Source: Hyaloperonospora brassicae
Taxonomy: Eukaryota > Oomycota > Peronosporomycetes > Peronosporales > Peronosporaceae
Reading direction: 5' to 3'
NCBI GenBank assembly: GCA_947650285.1
Contig: CANTFL010000174.1
Span: forward strand, 372,001 to 436,000
Length of the DNA stretch: 64,000 nucleotides
Positions 1 to 9,928 of this stretch are shown piece after piece. The translations under genes and the position numbers were made by a program. Every line of letters starts with the position of its first letter. The stretch's first letter is position 1. A model generated the notes under the pieces. The model saw only the letters and a list, made by a program, of their open reading frames with translations. It searched no databases and had not been told where the DNA came from.

Positions 1-1102
1 GATCCCACATCACTTCGCTCGTGTACTTACCGCTGTCCTGAGTATCATTATCTGAAGTCTCTGTCAACAACGAAGCCTCAACAACCGCACCAGCAGCGAC
101 TTCTACCGACTCTTTCAGCTGCACGCCCTCTTTCAGCGGCAGGTCCTCAGATATCTTCAAATCCTTATCCACCTTCTCCGTGGCTCCTTCAGCTCCTTCA
201 GCTGCATCACGCTGGGCCTGAACATCACAAAATCCAACTCGGATCTCCACTTCTGTCTGCAACACGTGGGCCTCGACGTCTCGACATATCTCGTCGAAAG
301 CTTCCAGCAGCAGCTCGCCCAGCTTCGTCCACGACGCCTGCAGCAACGTATATGTCCTCCCTCGTTTCATCTTCTTCCTCCTCCTGTCTTCCCTCGCTCC
401 CTCTAGCTCTCGCCGTCGTTTCGTCCCTCGCTCGACAATCTCCTGCACATGCCGCAGTCTCTCAAGTGCTCGTCTTAGCAACAACTTGTCAGCATGCGAC
501 GCTGTCAGCATCTTCAGCCCCCTCTCCGTCTCTAGCGCAACGTCCGACCACCGCACTGAGTCAATCACTCGCACGACAGCGCACTTGGGGTCCTGCTCTC
601 GAAGATACTGCGCCACGCGCTCGTACGCGCGTTCGTCCCGCAGCACGTGCAGCACGAGCGCCAGCGTCTCGACCAGCGGCCAGTACGTCGCGTCCACCTT
701 GAACCCTTCTTCCAGTGTCCTGCGGGCCAGCCACAACTTGCCAGTTTCGACGGCGGATGTAGCCATGTGGTACCACACGACCACATCCGTTGCGTCCAGC
801 GACAGCGCTTTGCTGAACGACGGCAGCGCGTCTTCGAATGATTGCACCTCATACTCCATACTCGCGAGGTTTTTATAGCACAAGTAGGCCAACCGGTCCG
901 GCGCGCGATAGGTGCTGTGAAGGAGCGCCAAGTACACCGTCTTGGCGGTGGCGTGCTCGTGCCGCTGCTGGCAGCGCAGCGCGTGCTCGTACATGGCCGT
1001 TTGCTCTGCATCCTGAGCCTCGTCGGTCGCGTGCTCGAGCGCCGCGCGGCTGTCTCGGGCGGCGCTCGGACTGATCACGTTCAAAGCCGCCCACGAGGTC
1101 AT
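1..1102 (-). CDS. CABIN1/Hir3-like TPR protein, 5' part (runs off window)
   Basis: An uninterrupted frame of about 367 codons begins at the ATG at 1102 and is still open at base 1. The protein shows a helical repeat region (residues about 30-175) with TPR-like segments such as YKNLASMEYEVQSFEDAL and LARRTLEEGFKVDATYWPL, then a very basic stretch (RRRKKMKRGR) and a WTKLGELLLEAFDEI segment. The order and wording match the N-terminus of calcineurin-binding protein CABIN1, the metazoan counterpart of yeast Hir3, a scaffold of the HIRA histone H3.3 chaperone complex. That family knowledge suggests a nuclear, chromatin-assembly role. A GTAAGT on the minus strand at 30-25 could be a splice donor ending exon 1 at 31. 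GC-rich codon use contrasts with the surrounding repeats and supports a host gene. A generic TPR protein is the alternative. Confidence 0.72.
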   Translation of the reverse strand, partial: MTSWAALNVISPSAARDSRAALEHATDEAQDAEQTAMYEHALRCQQRHEHATAKTVYLALLHSTYRAPDRLAYLCYKNLASMEYEVQSFEDALPSFSKALSLDATDVVVWYHMATSAVETGKLWLARRTLEEGFKVDATYWPLVETLALVLHVLRDERAYERVAQYLREQDPKCAVVRVIDSVRWSDVALETERGLKMLTASHADKLLLRRALERLRHVQEIVERGTKRRRELEGAREDRRRKKMKRGRTYTLLQASWTKLGELLLEAFDEICRDVEAHVLQTEVEIRVGFCDVQAQRDAAEGAEGATEKVDKDLKISEDLPLKEGVQLKESVEVAAGAVVEASLLTETSDNDTQDSGKYTSEVMWD

Positions 1103-1985
1103 TTTAGAAGCGGAGAAAGGGCAACAAAGTGCTTTTTACGGGACCGTGTCGAAAGTCGAGAGGCTTTGTCGTCGACTTTTTATCGGTGCGGCTAAAGTCG
1201 TCGGAAAGTGTCGAAAAAACCGCCTACACGACCGTTGCTCGCGTCGGTCTGGTGTGGACCCCATCGTGCTACGAGCTCCAGGAGAGGCGAAGCTCGTACC
1301 TGTTGGAAGTGGAGATGTCATAGCGGACACTCCTTTCCGGGTCGACGCCCCAGCTGCCAGGTTTGGTAGCTGTAGTGGATGATTGGTGTGGTTACACTAA
1401 GTTCTAGAAGGTTCTTAGTCGTAGAGCGCAGGATAGAGCAAGATCTCACTTCTAGATTGATTAAGCCACTGACGAGGCCCCCGGCGGGGGGCCGAAACGC
1501 GTCTGGCGCGCGTTTTAATATAGAAGTCATCAACCATACTTTCTCCTATTTCCTACAGTACCCCCACAAGCGCTTCTGCTCTTGCCTGCGCAAGAGCAGA
1601 AAAAGTGGTTTGTCAAACTATAGAGCACCGCTGTTGACGCAAAAAAGCTTTCTAGGCAGCGCTCCGCGATGATCGGAAGACCAGGTACGTCACTCGAAGT
1701 GCATCTAAAATGTGTCAGAGCGACGCAATAATACCGAAAACATGTTGCGTCTCATCGCGTAAGGACATCGTTGGTAGAATGAGTATAAAACCTAAGATCC
1801 CATGTGAATTACAAAGGCAGAGAGGTTTTGTTGCCGTGTTCGTCTGTTACGCTCGTTTTTCGATGCCGCGCGTCGCCTGGTCATCACCGCCATTCTCGAC
1901 TCAAAGGGGTTTTCGACTTGTTACGGATCTATACGTGCTCGTATCAGCGCTGTATACTGCTTCAATCTGCACAATAGCATACATA
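1103..1985. other. Intergenic region with three strong hairpins
   Basis: This stretch should contain the promoter of the leftward gene, but I see no clear oomycete initiator. It holds three inverted repeats: GGCCCCC/GGGGGCC around 1478-1494, AAACGCG/CGCGTTT around 1496-1515, and a perfect 12-bp stem at 1574-1585 with 1590-1601 (4-nt loop). No convincing protein is visible on either strand. It may be the remains of an old structured repeat. Confidence 0.4.
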
Positions 1986-1990
1986 GATTG

Positions 1991-2427
1991 TGTAACGGGG
2001 CAGCCCATTTCATGAAACTTACGTTGGGCGAAATGATACTAACGGATATTACAATGAATATTCTTTTAACAATATCACGAATCATAGTGGATATTTTGAG
2101 ATGACCCAAGGGACTTCTCATTGGTTGATATTGTGGACATATGAACCCACCAATGGCTGCTAGACACGCGTAATGGGTGGTGAGTAGACGTCAGCATACG
2201 TTTAGTTGTATTTTATGATTAAGTCAGGACAAACAGAGAAACAAGCGTTATAGGGCTTAATCGTATTAAATAACAGTTTTACTTTTCCTACAACTAGAGT
2301 ATTGCCTTAGTTGTTCATCCTTCCTCTGCGTAGTGCTTACACTTAGCAGGAAACTGACCTTCGCTGTTGTCAGTGAGAGTTAACTTCGTACAGGTGTTTA
2401 GTAAGAGGTAAGCAGTTCTCCGTTACG
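1991..2427 (+). repeat. 5' LTR of element A
   Basis: 437 bp, starting TGTAACGGGGCAGCCC and ending CTCCGTTACG; the last base is probably a mutated A, since the 3' copy ends CCCGTTACA. It matches 23586-24022 along its full length. Confidence 0.92.
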
Positions 2428-2429
2428 CC

Positions 2430-2447
2430 TGGTAGCACTTTGTAGTC
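2430..2447 (+). other. Primer-binding site of element A
   Basis: TGGTAGCACTTTGTAGTC begins two bases after the 5' LTR. The same sequence sits at the same place in elements D and E. It starts with TGG, as expected for pairing with the CCA end of a primer tRNA. I cannot name the tRNA. Confidence 0.7.
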
Positions 2448-2477
2448 CGTTCAAGGACCACTAGCACATCGCCCAAC

Positions 2478-3650
2478 ATGAACATGTCGGACGACGTAAA
2501 AGGCGACAGCTTTCACGGAACACGTGAAAGCTACTCCTGTTTGAGCGATATCGAATGGAGTGCAATCGGTCGAATGAGCTCGACCGTTGGCGGATAAGCT
2601 GTCTGGACTATGCTGTCCTCAAGGGACAGGGACGGCTGTATTCCGTCGTCGGCAAGTTCATGCAACGAGAACATGATGCGTCGCAAGCAGAGGTGATCTT
2701 GTTGCGACAACAAGATCATCAGCGGACTGAAATGCTGAGACAGCAACAGTATCAGTCCGCAGAGTCGACGCGTGAGCGTCGACGGGATACCCTTGTGTTA
2801 GAGATTTCCAAGTATCGGGGAATCGAGGAAGACTCCCTGTTAAGATGGTTCGTCGAGGTAGACAGTGCCATCGAGTCCCGTCGCATCGACGATGAGCGTA
2901 TGCAAGTTACATTTGCTCGGTCATACCTGGCAAGGGACGCCAGGAACTGGGCCTTGAATCTTAAGTTGCACGACCCAGATGTGTTTGGGTCGTTACAAAT
3001 CTGCAAGACCCTACTCAGCGAAACGTTTGAGCCGCCAAGGGCAGAGTTCAGGACTCTATCAGAGCTTCTTGAAATCAAACAGGGCAAGCGTAAAATTCAC
3101 GCTTACGCTCAACATGTGTGTTACCTTGCAAGTTGCATGGTAGCAAACCCTGGGAGTGAATTTGTGTTGATCACAATACTCATTCAATGACTTTCAGATG
3201 GCCCCGTCAGAGATCGCCTGTTCCGCGGAGAGCTGAAGACTCTCTCAGAAGCGATCTACACCGAGGAGCAGGAGGATCTAAGTGTGAGACAGGCCCTCAC
3301 TACGTTGACCCCTTATCGTCGACAGAGACGACCGGCGGTCGGAGGTCCAGAGCTAATGGACCTCTGTGTGGTAGATGGCGAGAAATCTCGCCCTCCCAAC
3401 GACAAGCGAATACTGAAATACCATCGCTGTCACAAGTTGGAAAACTGCGCATATGCATGCAGTCTCCCCCGCTCAGAACATCGCGGTACTGAGTGAAGTG
3501 GCCGTCCACCAGCTGGGAAAGTTGGAGGATGAGGATCTGGCGCCGTTGCAAAGACGCAACAGCGAGGCGGGCCATAAAAATAATAGGGGTCAGCAGGGGG
3601 CGGAGCGCCCTACTGATTCAGCAACATTAAGATAATTTGCAAACCGCTAG
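2478..3650 (+). pseudogene. gag of element A, decayed
   Basis: Translation from the ATG at 2478 gives MNMSDDVKGDSFHGTRESYS, matching the gag starts of D and E, but an in-frame stop follows within about 40 codons (near 2595) and the rest continues in another frame from about 2640. Recognisable pieces are the arginine/glutamine-rich segment, the LLRWFVEVDSAIESRRIDDE core and FEPPRAEFRTLSELLEIKQG. The zinc knuckle near 3425-3475 reads CHKLENCAYAC, where D has CHKLGHYAYEC, so the histidine of the CCHC motif is lost. The protein would have formed the particle coat; this copy cannot. Confidence 0.85.
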
Positions 3651-4530
3651 ACGAAGGTTGCTCCCGACACACAGTCACTGTGTGTCTCTGCACCTGGTGA
3701 TGAAGTGTTCTTTATCATCTTGACGCTTGAAGTGACGAAGTACTAGTCACTTCGCACCCTTGTTGACTTTGGGGCGCTAAACGATTTTGTTCGTCGCCAG
3801 TCTTTTGAGGATGGAAGGCTAGACTTTGTTGAGCGTGAAACCTCCTCAACGAGGATGGCGGTGCACCAAGCGGATAGGCGCATCAATCGCTGTAAAGAAA
3901 CGTATATTAGAAATCCACTACACGTTGGAAGACGAACAGTACGATGATGCTTTCATCGTAGAGGACCTGGATGAAAAGTTCGACGTCATACTAGGGTTGT
4001 CTTGGCTTATGAGATACAAGCCAATGGTGAGCTGGCAGCATCGATCCGTCAAGATGCCTGCCGCTTGTTCATCAGCTGGCCATCTAATGAACGTCTCTGA
4101 ACGCCCACAAGTGTGTGGGTGAAGTCCGAGTGAGTGCTATGGCCTCACTTGTGGTACGGTCGTTAGCACGACTGTCTCAGATCGCAATGTAGATGATCAT
4201 TACATTGTGGATTAAACTTTCGGCGACTGTGCGATGGCACAGGCGGCGCCAAATGTTTACTACTCGAAGAAGTCGAGTGAACCGGTACAAGGATGCATGC
4301 CGGGAAGGCAGCATGCTGGAAAGAAGGAACCGGTTGCAATCAAACGGCAACACGGTCATTCTAAGTCGAGCGGACGGTTGACCAAAGAAGAAGATGATCT
4401 GATTGTGGCTGCGCAGCCACATTCAGGAGACACTGAGGGAAAGAGTCCCCAGAGGTCTGTGGATGTGTCCTCCCAGGACGTGACTGTGATATTGAATGTC
4501 GTGGTCAATGATGGTAGAGCGTAGACGCTT
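3651..4530 (+). pseudogene. Aspartic protease region of element A, decayed
   Basis: Around 3755-3795 the frame reads LRTLVDFGALNDFV, the counterpart of ALVDCGASNNFV in element D, i.e. the retropepsin active-site loop with its catalytic Asp kept. Downstream, 3826-4122 encodes the second half, including EDLDEKFDVILGLSWLMRYK, the conserved ILGxxWL segment of retropepsins. A frame change lies between the two. The part from about 4230 to 4520 is a poorly conserved linker leading into RT. Confidence 0.75.
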
Positions 4531-5567
4531 ATACGCTTGATCTGATCGCACCTCCGAAGTTAACTGCAGGGATTACACAAGTGCCAACATTTAAGCCTAT
4601 CCAATTCTTACGGGATCTGCGCAGTGGCAAAGTTTGCAGGTCAGTGTACTCCTCGCGTAAGACGAGTACGTCCTTGATATGAGGTCGGCAATGGTGTTTG
4701 ATGAGAACGAGTATTTTCTCAGAATCCCATCGATGGAAGAAGGTTTCCTTGATGAGAAGAATAGGATTGAGCGACACACGTCTCAATCCTGAGAGTCGCT
4801 TTAGGCTGATCCTTTGCATAAGGATATTATCGAGTTCAGGTATGTGTTCCCTGAATCCGTGCCCTAAGATTTGCTTAAGGGCAAAGGATCTCGACATGAG
4901 ATGGAGCTCAAACTGTGCCCGAGGTACTGTGTCATGAAGCAGTCGAAACTGCCTCGTGAACAAGTACTCGCGATCGACAAGTTCTTTGCCAATTGTCTGG
5001 CCACAGGCCATGTGAGGTAATCAACTTCCCCGCACATCTCTCCAACCTTCTGCGTGCGGAAGGCCACAGGAGGGTGGCGGATTGTGCACGCCTTCAACAA
5101 GTTGAACGCTGCGACATTACCGGCTCAGATGCCGATAACGCGAAAGGACATATTCATTGATGCTTTGTCAAAGATCACCATCTTCTCGTCCATGGGTCTG
5201 ATGGATGGATTCCATCAGATCCTAATGCGTGAACGGGACATCCCGTACACAGCATTGATCACCCCCAGACGTATATGATGTGGGCGTGGCTAGTGATTCC
5301 ACAAGGGCTGAGTAACGCCCCTGCAACGTTCAACAGATGAGTCACAAATCTGTTGAGATCGTTGCGGGATTTCGAGCCGAGCCATTTCGACGATGTGCTC
5401 GTCCGTAGCCGGGCCATGAAAGGAAAGCCGGACGTGGAAGTTCACAGAACTCACGTTCATCAGATTCTTCAACTTATGCGCACGCATAGATTGTACGCCA
5501 AACTTAAGAAGTATAGATTCGCGGCTAGCAAAATGCCACTTTTTGGGTGCATCGTTGACTAGAATGG
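4531..5567 (+). pseudogene. Reverse transcriptase of element A, first part (cut by element B)
   Basis: The segment around 5054-5278 reads ATGGWRIVHAFNKLNAATLP and then SSMGLMDGFHQILMRERD, the RT finger and palm motif A; the motif-A Asp appears as Gly. Stops follow at 5276-5340. From 5353 the palm YxDD box is present as SHFDDVLVRS, then the helix KLKKYRFAASKMPLFGCIVD. The frame is broken at 5567 by insertion of element B, and the next codons resume at 19469 (VRPDPEK-like). RT would copy the element RNA into DNA. Confidence 0.85.
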
Positions 5568-7245
5568 TGTGGTGTAGTGGTGATCGCTTTTTTGAGGAGT
5601 CGATCCCAACTCTCCACTGGCGCCCGGACGACCGACTGACGGAGGGGTTACTCCGATTCCGTGTTCTTGATTGCCTTTCTCACCTTGTGTACCCGTCGGT
5701 GGGGCGGGTTGCACTCTTCCAGGTGGACTCGTGTGAATGGAATACTTGACCGTGTTTGCGATGGGATCGAGGTTCGATCACGGTGTGGAAATCTTCACAC
5801 CACGGTCGAGGTTGGTGTGATCACGTGGAATTCGTCACGCGATCACTTGTATGTCTGTGGGATGCTCGATATAAGTCACCCTGATCTGTAACAGGTCGCC
5901 TTGTCCAAATGTAGACATTGGTTTGCTAGCCTTCTGACCATTGAGCCGTCTCGCGATCTTGGGTCCTCAACCACAAAGGATTTTCTGCGTCTAGTCGCAG
6001 TTGGGGTGTTGTTTGAGAGATCTTGATCCCTGGCCAAACAATCTAGGGATATCACTTGATTAAAGTATGCAAACCTTTCCTTGACGTCGGGTGGCCAATG
6101 ATCCACCCGGAGGAGAAGTCGACACGTGTACTTTGAAGAAAATTACACTCTGTTTATTTTTAACCAATCAAATCCAACAAACCTATCCCTATCCGCATGT
6201 CTTGGACATCGTTTGCCACATGTCGCTCTCTCTAGACGGTAGCGATCTTGCACTTGCGTGGCCCACACCTGATATGCTTGTCTGATCGCGATCACATACC
6301 TGATCACTGATCCCGATCTCGATCGCTTCTGATCGCTATCGCCTTGCTGATCGCGGATCACATGGTGTGCTCCACTCTAACTTGATCTCGATCGCATACT
6401 TGATCTCGATCACATACCTGATCACTGATCACGATCTCGATCGCTTCCTGATCACGATCTCGATCGCTTCCTGATCGCGATCGCCTTGCTGATCGCGGAT
6501 CACATGGTGTTTTCTACACCAACTTGATCGCGATCACATACCTGATCACTGATCCCGATCTCGATCGCTTCCTGATCGCGATCGCCTTGCTGATCGCGAA
6601 CCACATGGTGTGCTCCACTCTAACTTGATCTCGATCACATACCTGATCACTGATCACGATCTCGATCGCCTCCTGATCGCTATTGCCTTGCTGATCGCGG
6701 ATCACATGGTGTGCTCCACTCTAACTTGATCTCAATCACATACCTGATCTCTGATCACGATCTCGATCGCCTCCTGATCGCTATTGCCTTGCTGATCGCG
6801 GATCACATGGTGTTCTCTACACCAACTTGATCGCGATCACATACCTGATCACTGATCACGATCTCGATCGATTCCTGATCGCGATCGCCTTGCTGATCGC
6901 GGATCACATGGTGTGCTCCACTGTAACTTGATCTCGATCACATACCTGATCACTGATCACGATCTCGATCAACCATCACGATCTCGATCTCCTCCTTGAT
7001 CTCTATTGTCTTGCTGATCGCGGTTCACGTCTTGATCGACTGATCGCCAACGTTACCTTCCGCCTCATACCTTGACCCAAGATCGTAGGTCTCAACCTGC
7101 CCGATCTGATATCCATTTTAGTCTGACTGTCCAATGGACGCGATCTGACCATGTGTGGGATCGGGCAGCCAACCGTTAACTGGCTCGGACATAACGGGAA
7201 TGCGATCAGTTCCTCTACAGCGAAATCCATAGTTGCTTTACTACA
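5568..7245 (-). repeat. 3' LTR of element B
   Basis: 1678 bp, nearly identical to 17891-19468. The 100-bp length difference equals one unit of the internal minisatellite, which has one more copy here. Confidence 0.92.
6285..7010. repeat. 101-bp GATC-rich minisatellite in 3' LTR of B
   Basis: The landmark CATGGTGT recurs at 6361, 6503, 6604, 6705, 6806 and 6907, i.e. at a 101-bp period after one 142-bp spacing caused by a partial internal duplication. Each unit carries about nine GATC sites within CGATCTCGATC, CTGATCACTGATC and GCTGATCGCGGATC contexts. Confidence 0.9.
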
Positions 7246-7674
7246 GTCGTCCCCTGCGCCGTTAGTCGCCACACAGTGTCGATCTGACTGCGCACTTATC
7301 TTTTCGCTTGGTCAGTCCCTCGTGATAACATCAATTTCCTTTTTTGTATAATCTTCGTAATCCATTGTTGATATCGTCCCCATGCTTCTTCTTCTCTTTC
7401 ACCATTCTCGATCAGGTCACCCTCCGTCCAGAACGCTCGCGAAAAAAGAGCCCGTGATTTAATGACCGCGATCAGATCTACCACCATCCAGATCGATCGC
7501 AATCAAAGATCCACTGATCTGATCACCGCGATCAGATCCACCGACGCTGATCACTGGCGATCATCAATACTGCTAAACCTTTACCTGCGCGATTAAGTCA
7601 GTAAACCTTCGATTGCCATACTCACAACATCTACCGCCTATCTACCTTCAAATACCGCCTTCCTGTACGTAACC
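7246..7674 (-). other. Polypurine tract and 3' untranslated part of element B
   Basis: Immediately inside the 3' LTR, the minus strand reads GCAGGGGACGAC (about 7246-7257), a plausible polypurine tract for plus-strand priming. From there to the pol stop at 7675 I see no coding sequence. Confidence 0.6.
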
Positions 7675-9190
7675 TTAAGCCGCGACCTGACCCTCACTCA
7701 CCCGCATTCCCTCTTCATGCGACTGCATCACTTCAAACCGATTCTTCCGCACACGATCCCGATCCCATTCTTGTATCAACGCTCCACAGTTCAAGTCAGC
7801 TTCGTCCACCCACGACGGATCCCCATATCCTTTCCAATAGACTTTGAACTGTCAAAGCACCCTGCCATAACGTGTCCTCCGTCCTGATCGCACGTCCGCT
7901 ATTCTCTCCACTTCGAACTCGTCTTCTGCCAGATCGCTTACCCAACTTTCTTTTGGTAATAAAGCTTCTTCAAAGTCAACTCGATCCGCTTTGCTTATTC
8001 TCAGTTGTTGCATCGGTCGATCCGGAAACAGTCGTACGAGTTTTAGCTTCGACACGTGAACCACAGGGAAGACTTGGTAGGGCGTACCTGCTATTCCCAA
8101 TCTCACCGCGTGATCCCCGCACTTGTCGATCACTCGAAACGGTCCGTGCCACATATGTGCCAGTTTCCGAGCGCACCCCTCCTTCACGCGATCCAGAAGT
8201 AGCCAGAATTGCGATCCGCTGCAAATGTCCAGCATATCGCGATCTTGATTATGCTGATCAGCGTGATCTTGAATTGATTCCTTCAGTCGACTATTCACCG
8301 TCGCTCTCGCCCGTTGATAACGGAGTTGTATGCCAAACCGCCATCGTCGTGGATCTCGATCTCTCGACGCGGTAATCCCTAGAGGTGACGTGGCTACCAA
8401 CGTTGATCGGGGGTCCTAACTGTGGATCAAATAAAAGGGGGTGTCACCGCGAACCCGATCATGTCCGGTGTTGATCGCGTATGTCAACCTTTCGGCATAT
8501 TCATCCCAATCTCTCTGGTTCTCGTCCGACACATACATCTTGATCGCTCTAATTAACGTCGGTACCATACGCTCTGCTGTGCCGTTTGCTTGTGGCCCAT
8601 AATCCATACTAGCTCGTTGTTTCTGGTCCACGATCCGATCAAACGCACGAAAAAAATCAGACATGAATCCTGGCTCTCGATCGTGACGAATTGCTTCACT
8701 TGAGCCAAACCTTCTAAATACACATTCTTTGATATGTTACGCGATTGTTTGTGCGGTCCGAGACGCACTCGATTTCGCAACCACATATTCAGAGAACAGG
8801 TCGACTTAGATCAACAACTCTGTGTTCCCTTAAACAGTTCGCGGCAAAGAAGGAAAATGATAAATCGCTAGAATCTGAAAAGGGTACGTCGCTTGTACGT
8901 TGCTTGGTGAGCCACTTCGATCGCAGGTAGGGCCTTTACCTGTCTCGCAATCCACACGCTCTTCCACATACCGTTGCACACTTCGATACATTACCTATCC
9001 AGTGAAACTTTGCCCTGATCCTCTGGTAAGTTTGACCTATACCCTGGTGGCCGCCCTCCAAACTGGTATGATAATGACGTAAAAATCCTGCTGCAATAGC
9101 TCCGGAATCATTAACGGCCCAGCTCTACGCGATCTTCTGACTTTTTAGCTGATCTGGGACAAAAGAGAAACAACTCTTCCTGATCGACCT
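7675..9190 (-). pseudogene. Integrase and chromodomain of element B
   Basis: The catalytic core is visible in 8786-8416: MDYGPQANGTAERMV holds the conserved Glu region, followed by YAERLTYAINTGHDRVRGDTP. The C-terminal part (8400-7852) has the GPY/F-like segment KLAHMWHGPFRVIDKCGDHA and FPVVHVSKLKL, then EFEVERIADVRSGRRTRYGR. In a shifted frame near 7855-7780 comes VYWKGYGDPSWVDEADL, a canonical chromodomain core, with the stop at 7675. Integrase inserts the cDNA; the chromodomain would guide it to marked chromatin. Upstream core parts are interrupted by stops. Confidence 0.85.
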
Positions 9191-9268
9191 CATACCCCGG
9201 AGCGATCAAGGCGCATGATTTTGCATCCGCTGATGAAATCGTAGATACGTCTCCAGTGAAATAAATAT

Positions 9269-9924
9269 TCAAGTAATAATCCAACTCTCTTCATCCTGCG
9301 CTTGTTTGAATCGCTCGATTCGTATCTGTTGTACGATCTCCTCTTGAACAATTTGTGGCGAATGGCGTCGTCGTGCGGCAGCACGGGTAATCGCAGCTAC
9401 TCGCACCCTCTGATTCGTCTTGCGGGGTAACAGTAACTCATCTAGCCGATTTAGAGTCACTAGATCTTGGCGATCTTGGTCATCCATCACTATCCCAACT
9501 TTTTCTTTCCGCAGAGCTTCACTTGCCAATCGATCTGCGCTTGTGTTCCAATCGCGTTTCACATGTAAGAAATCATGTTTGGGCCAGAATCGGAGTTTCT
9601 CCATCGCTTTATGTCTCGGCAGTTGTAGGCCTGGCGCCGTGCAATCGATCTCTCCACGCATTTGCCTGACCACTAAATTGGAATCTCCATATATGATTAC
9701 CCATCCCCTGGTATAATCAGTCAACGAATCAAAACATAGAAGTATTCTTCTATACTCTGCTTCGCTGACCGTTAGATCAGGGACGAAATCAGATGCGGCA
9801 GCCACAACCTTCCAAACTAATAATCTCCATACGACCGCGCTGCATGCTCCTCACTTTTGCTTCACTCTAGCAGATTCATCAAAACTAGCCACCCAGATAT
9901 TATCTTCCTCTTCGACCGTAGGTG
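9269..9924 (-). pseudogene. Second, archaeal-type RNase H of element B
   Basis: Reading leftward from the edge of the solo LTR, SFDESARVK supplies a first acidic residue, a stop follows near 9857, and then an open stretch contains LTVSEAEYR, VIIYGDSNLVVRQMRGE and FLHVKRDWNTSADRLASEAL. These are the D-E-D-(N/H)xxAD signatures of an RNase H fold unrelated to the RNase H that follows RT. Ty3/gypsy elements with an extra archaeal-type RNase H are known in oomycetes and plants. It would degrade RNA in the RNA/DNA hybrid. It lies between the first RNase H and integrase. Confidence 0.78.
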
Positions 9925-9928
9925 GAGG

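Noticed and set aside
352..1195. Plus-strand and other minus-strand frames in 350-1200 as genes
   Set aside because: They are shadows of the longer minus frame from 1102, which has the coherent TPR protein.
6285..7010. CRISPR-like array (regular repeats)
   Set aside because: Units are contiguous 101-bp tandem repeats without unique spacers, inside an LTR of a eukaryotic retrotransposon.
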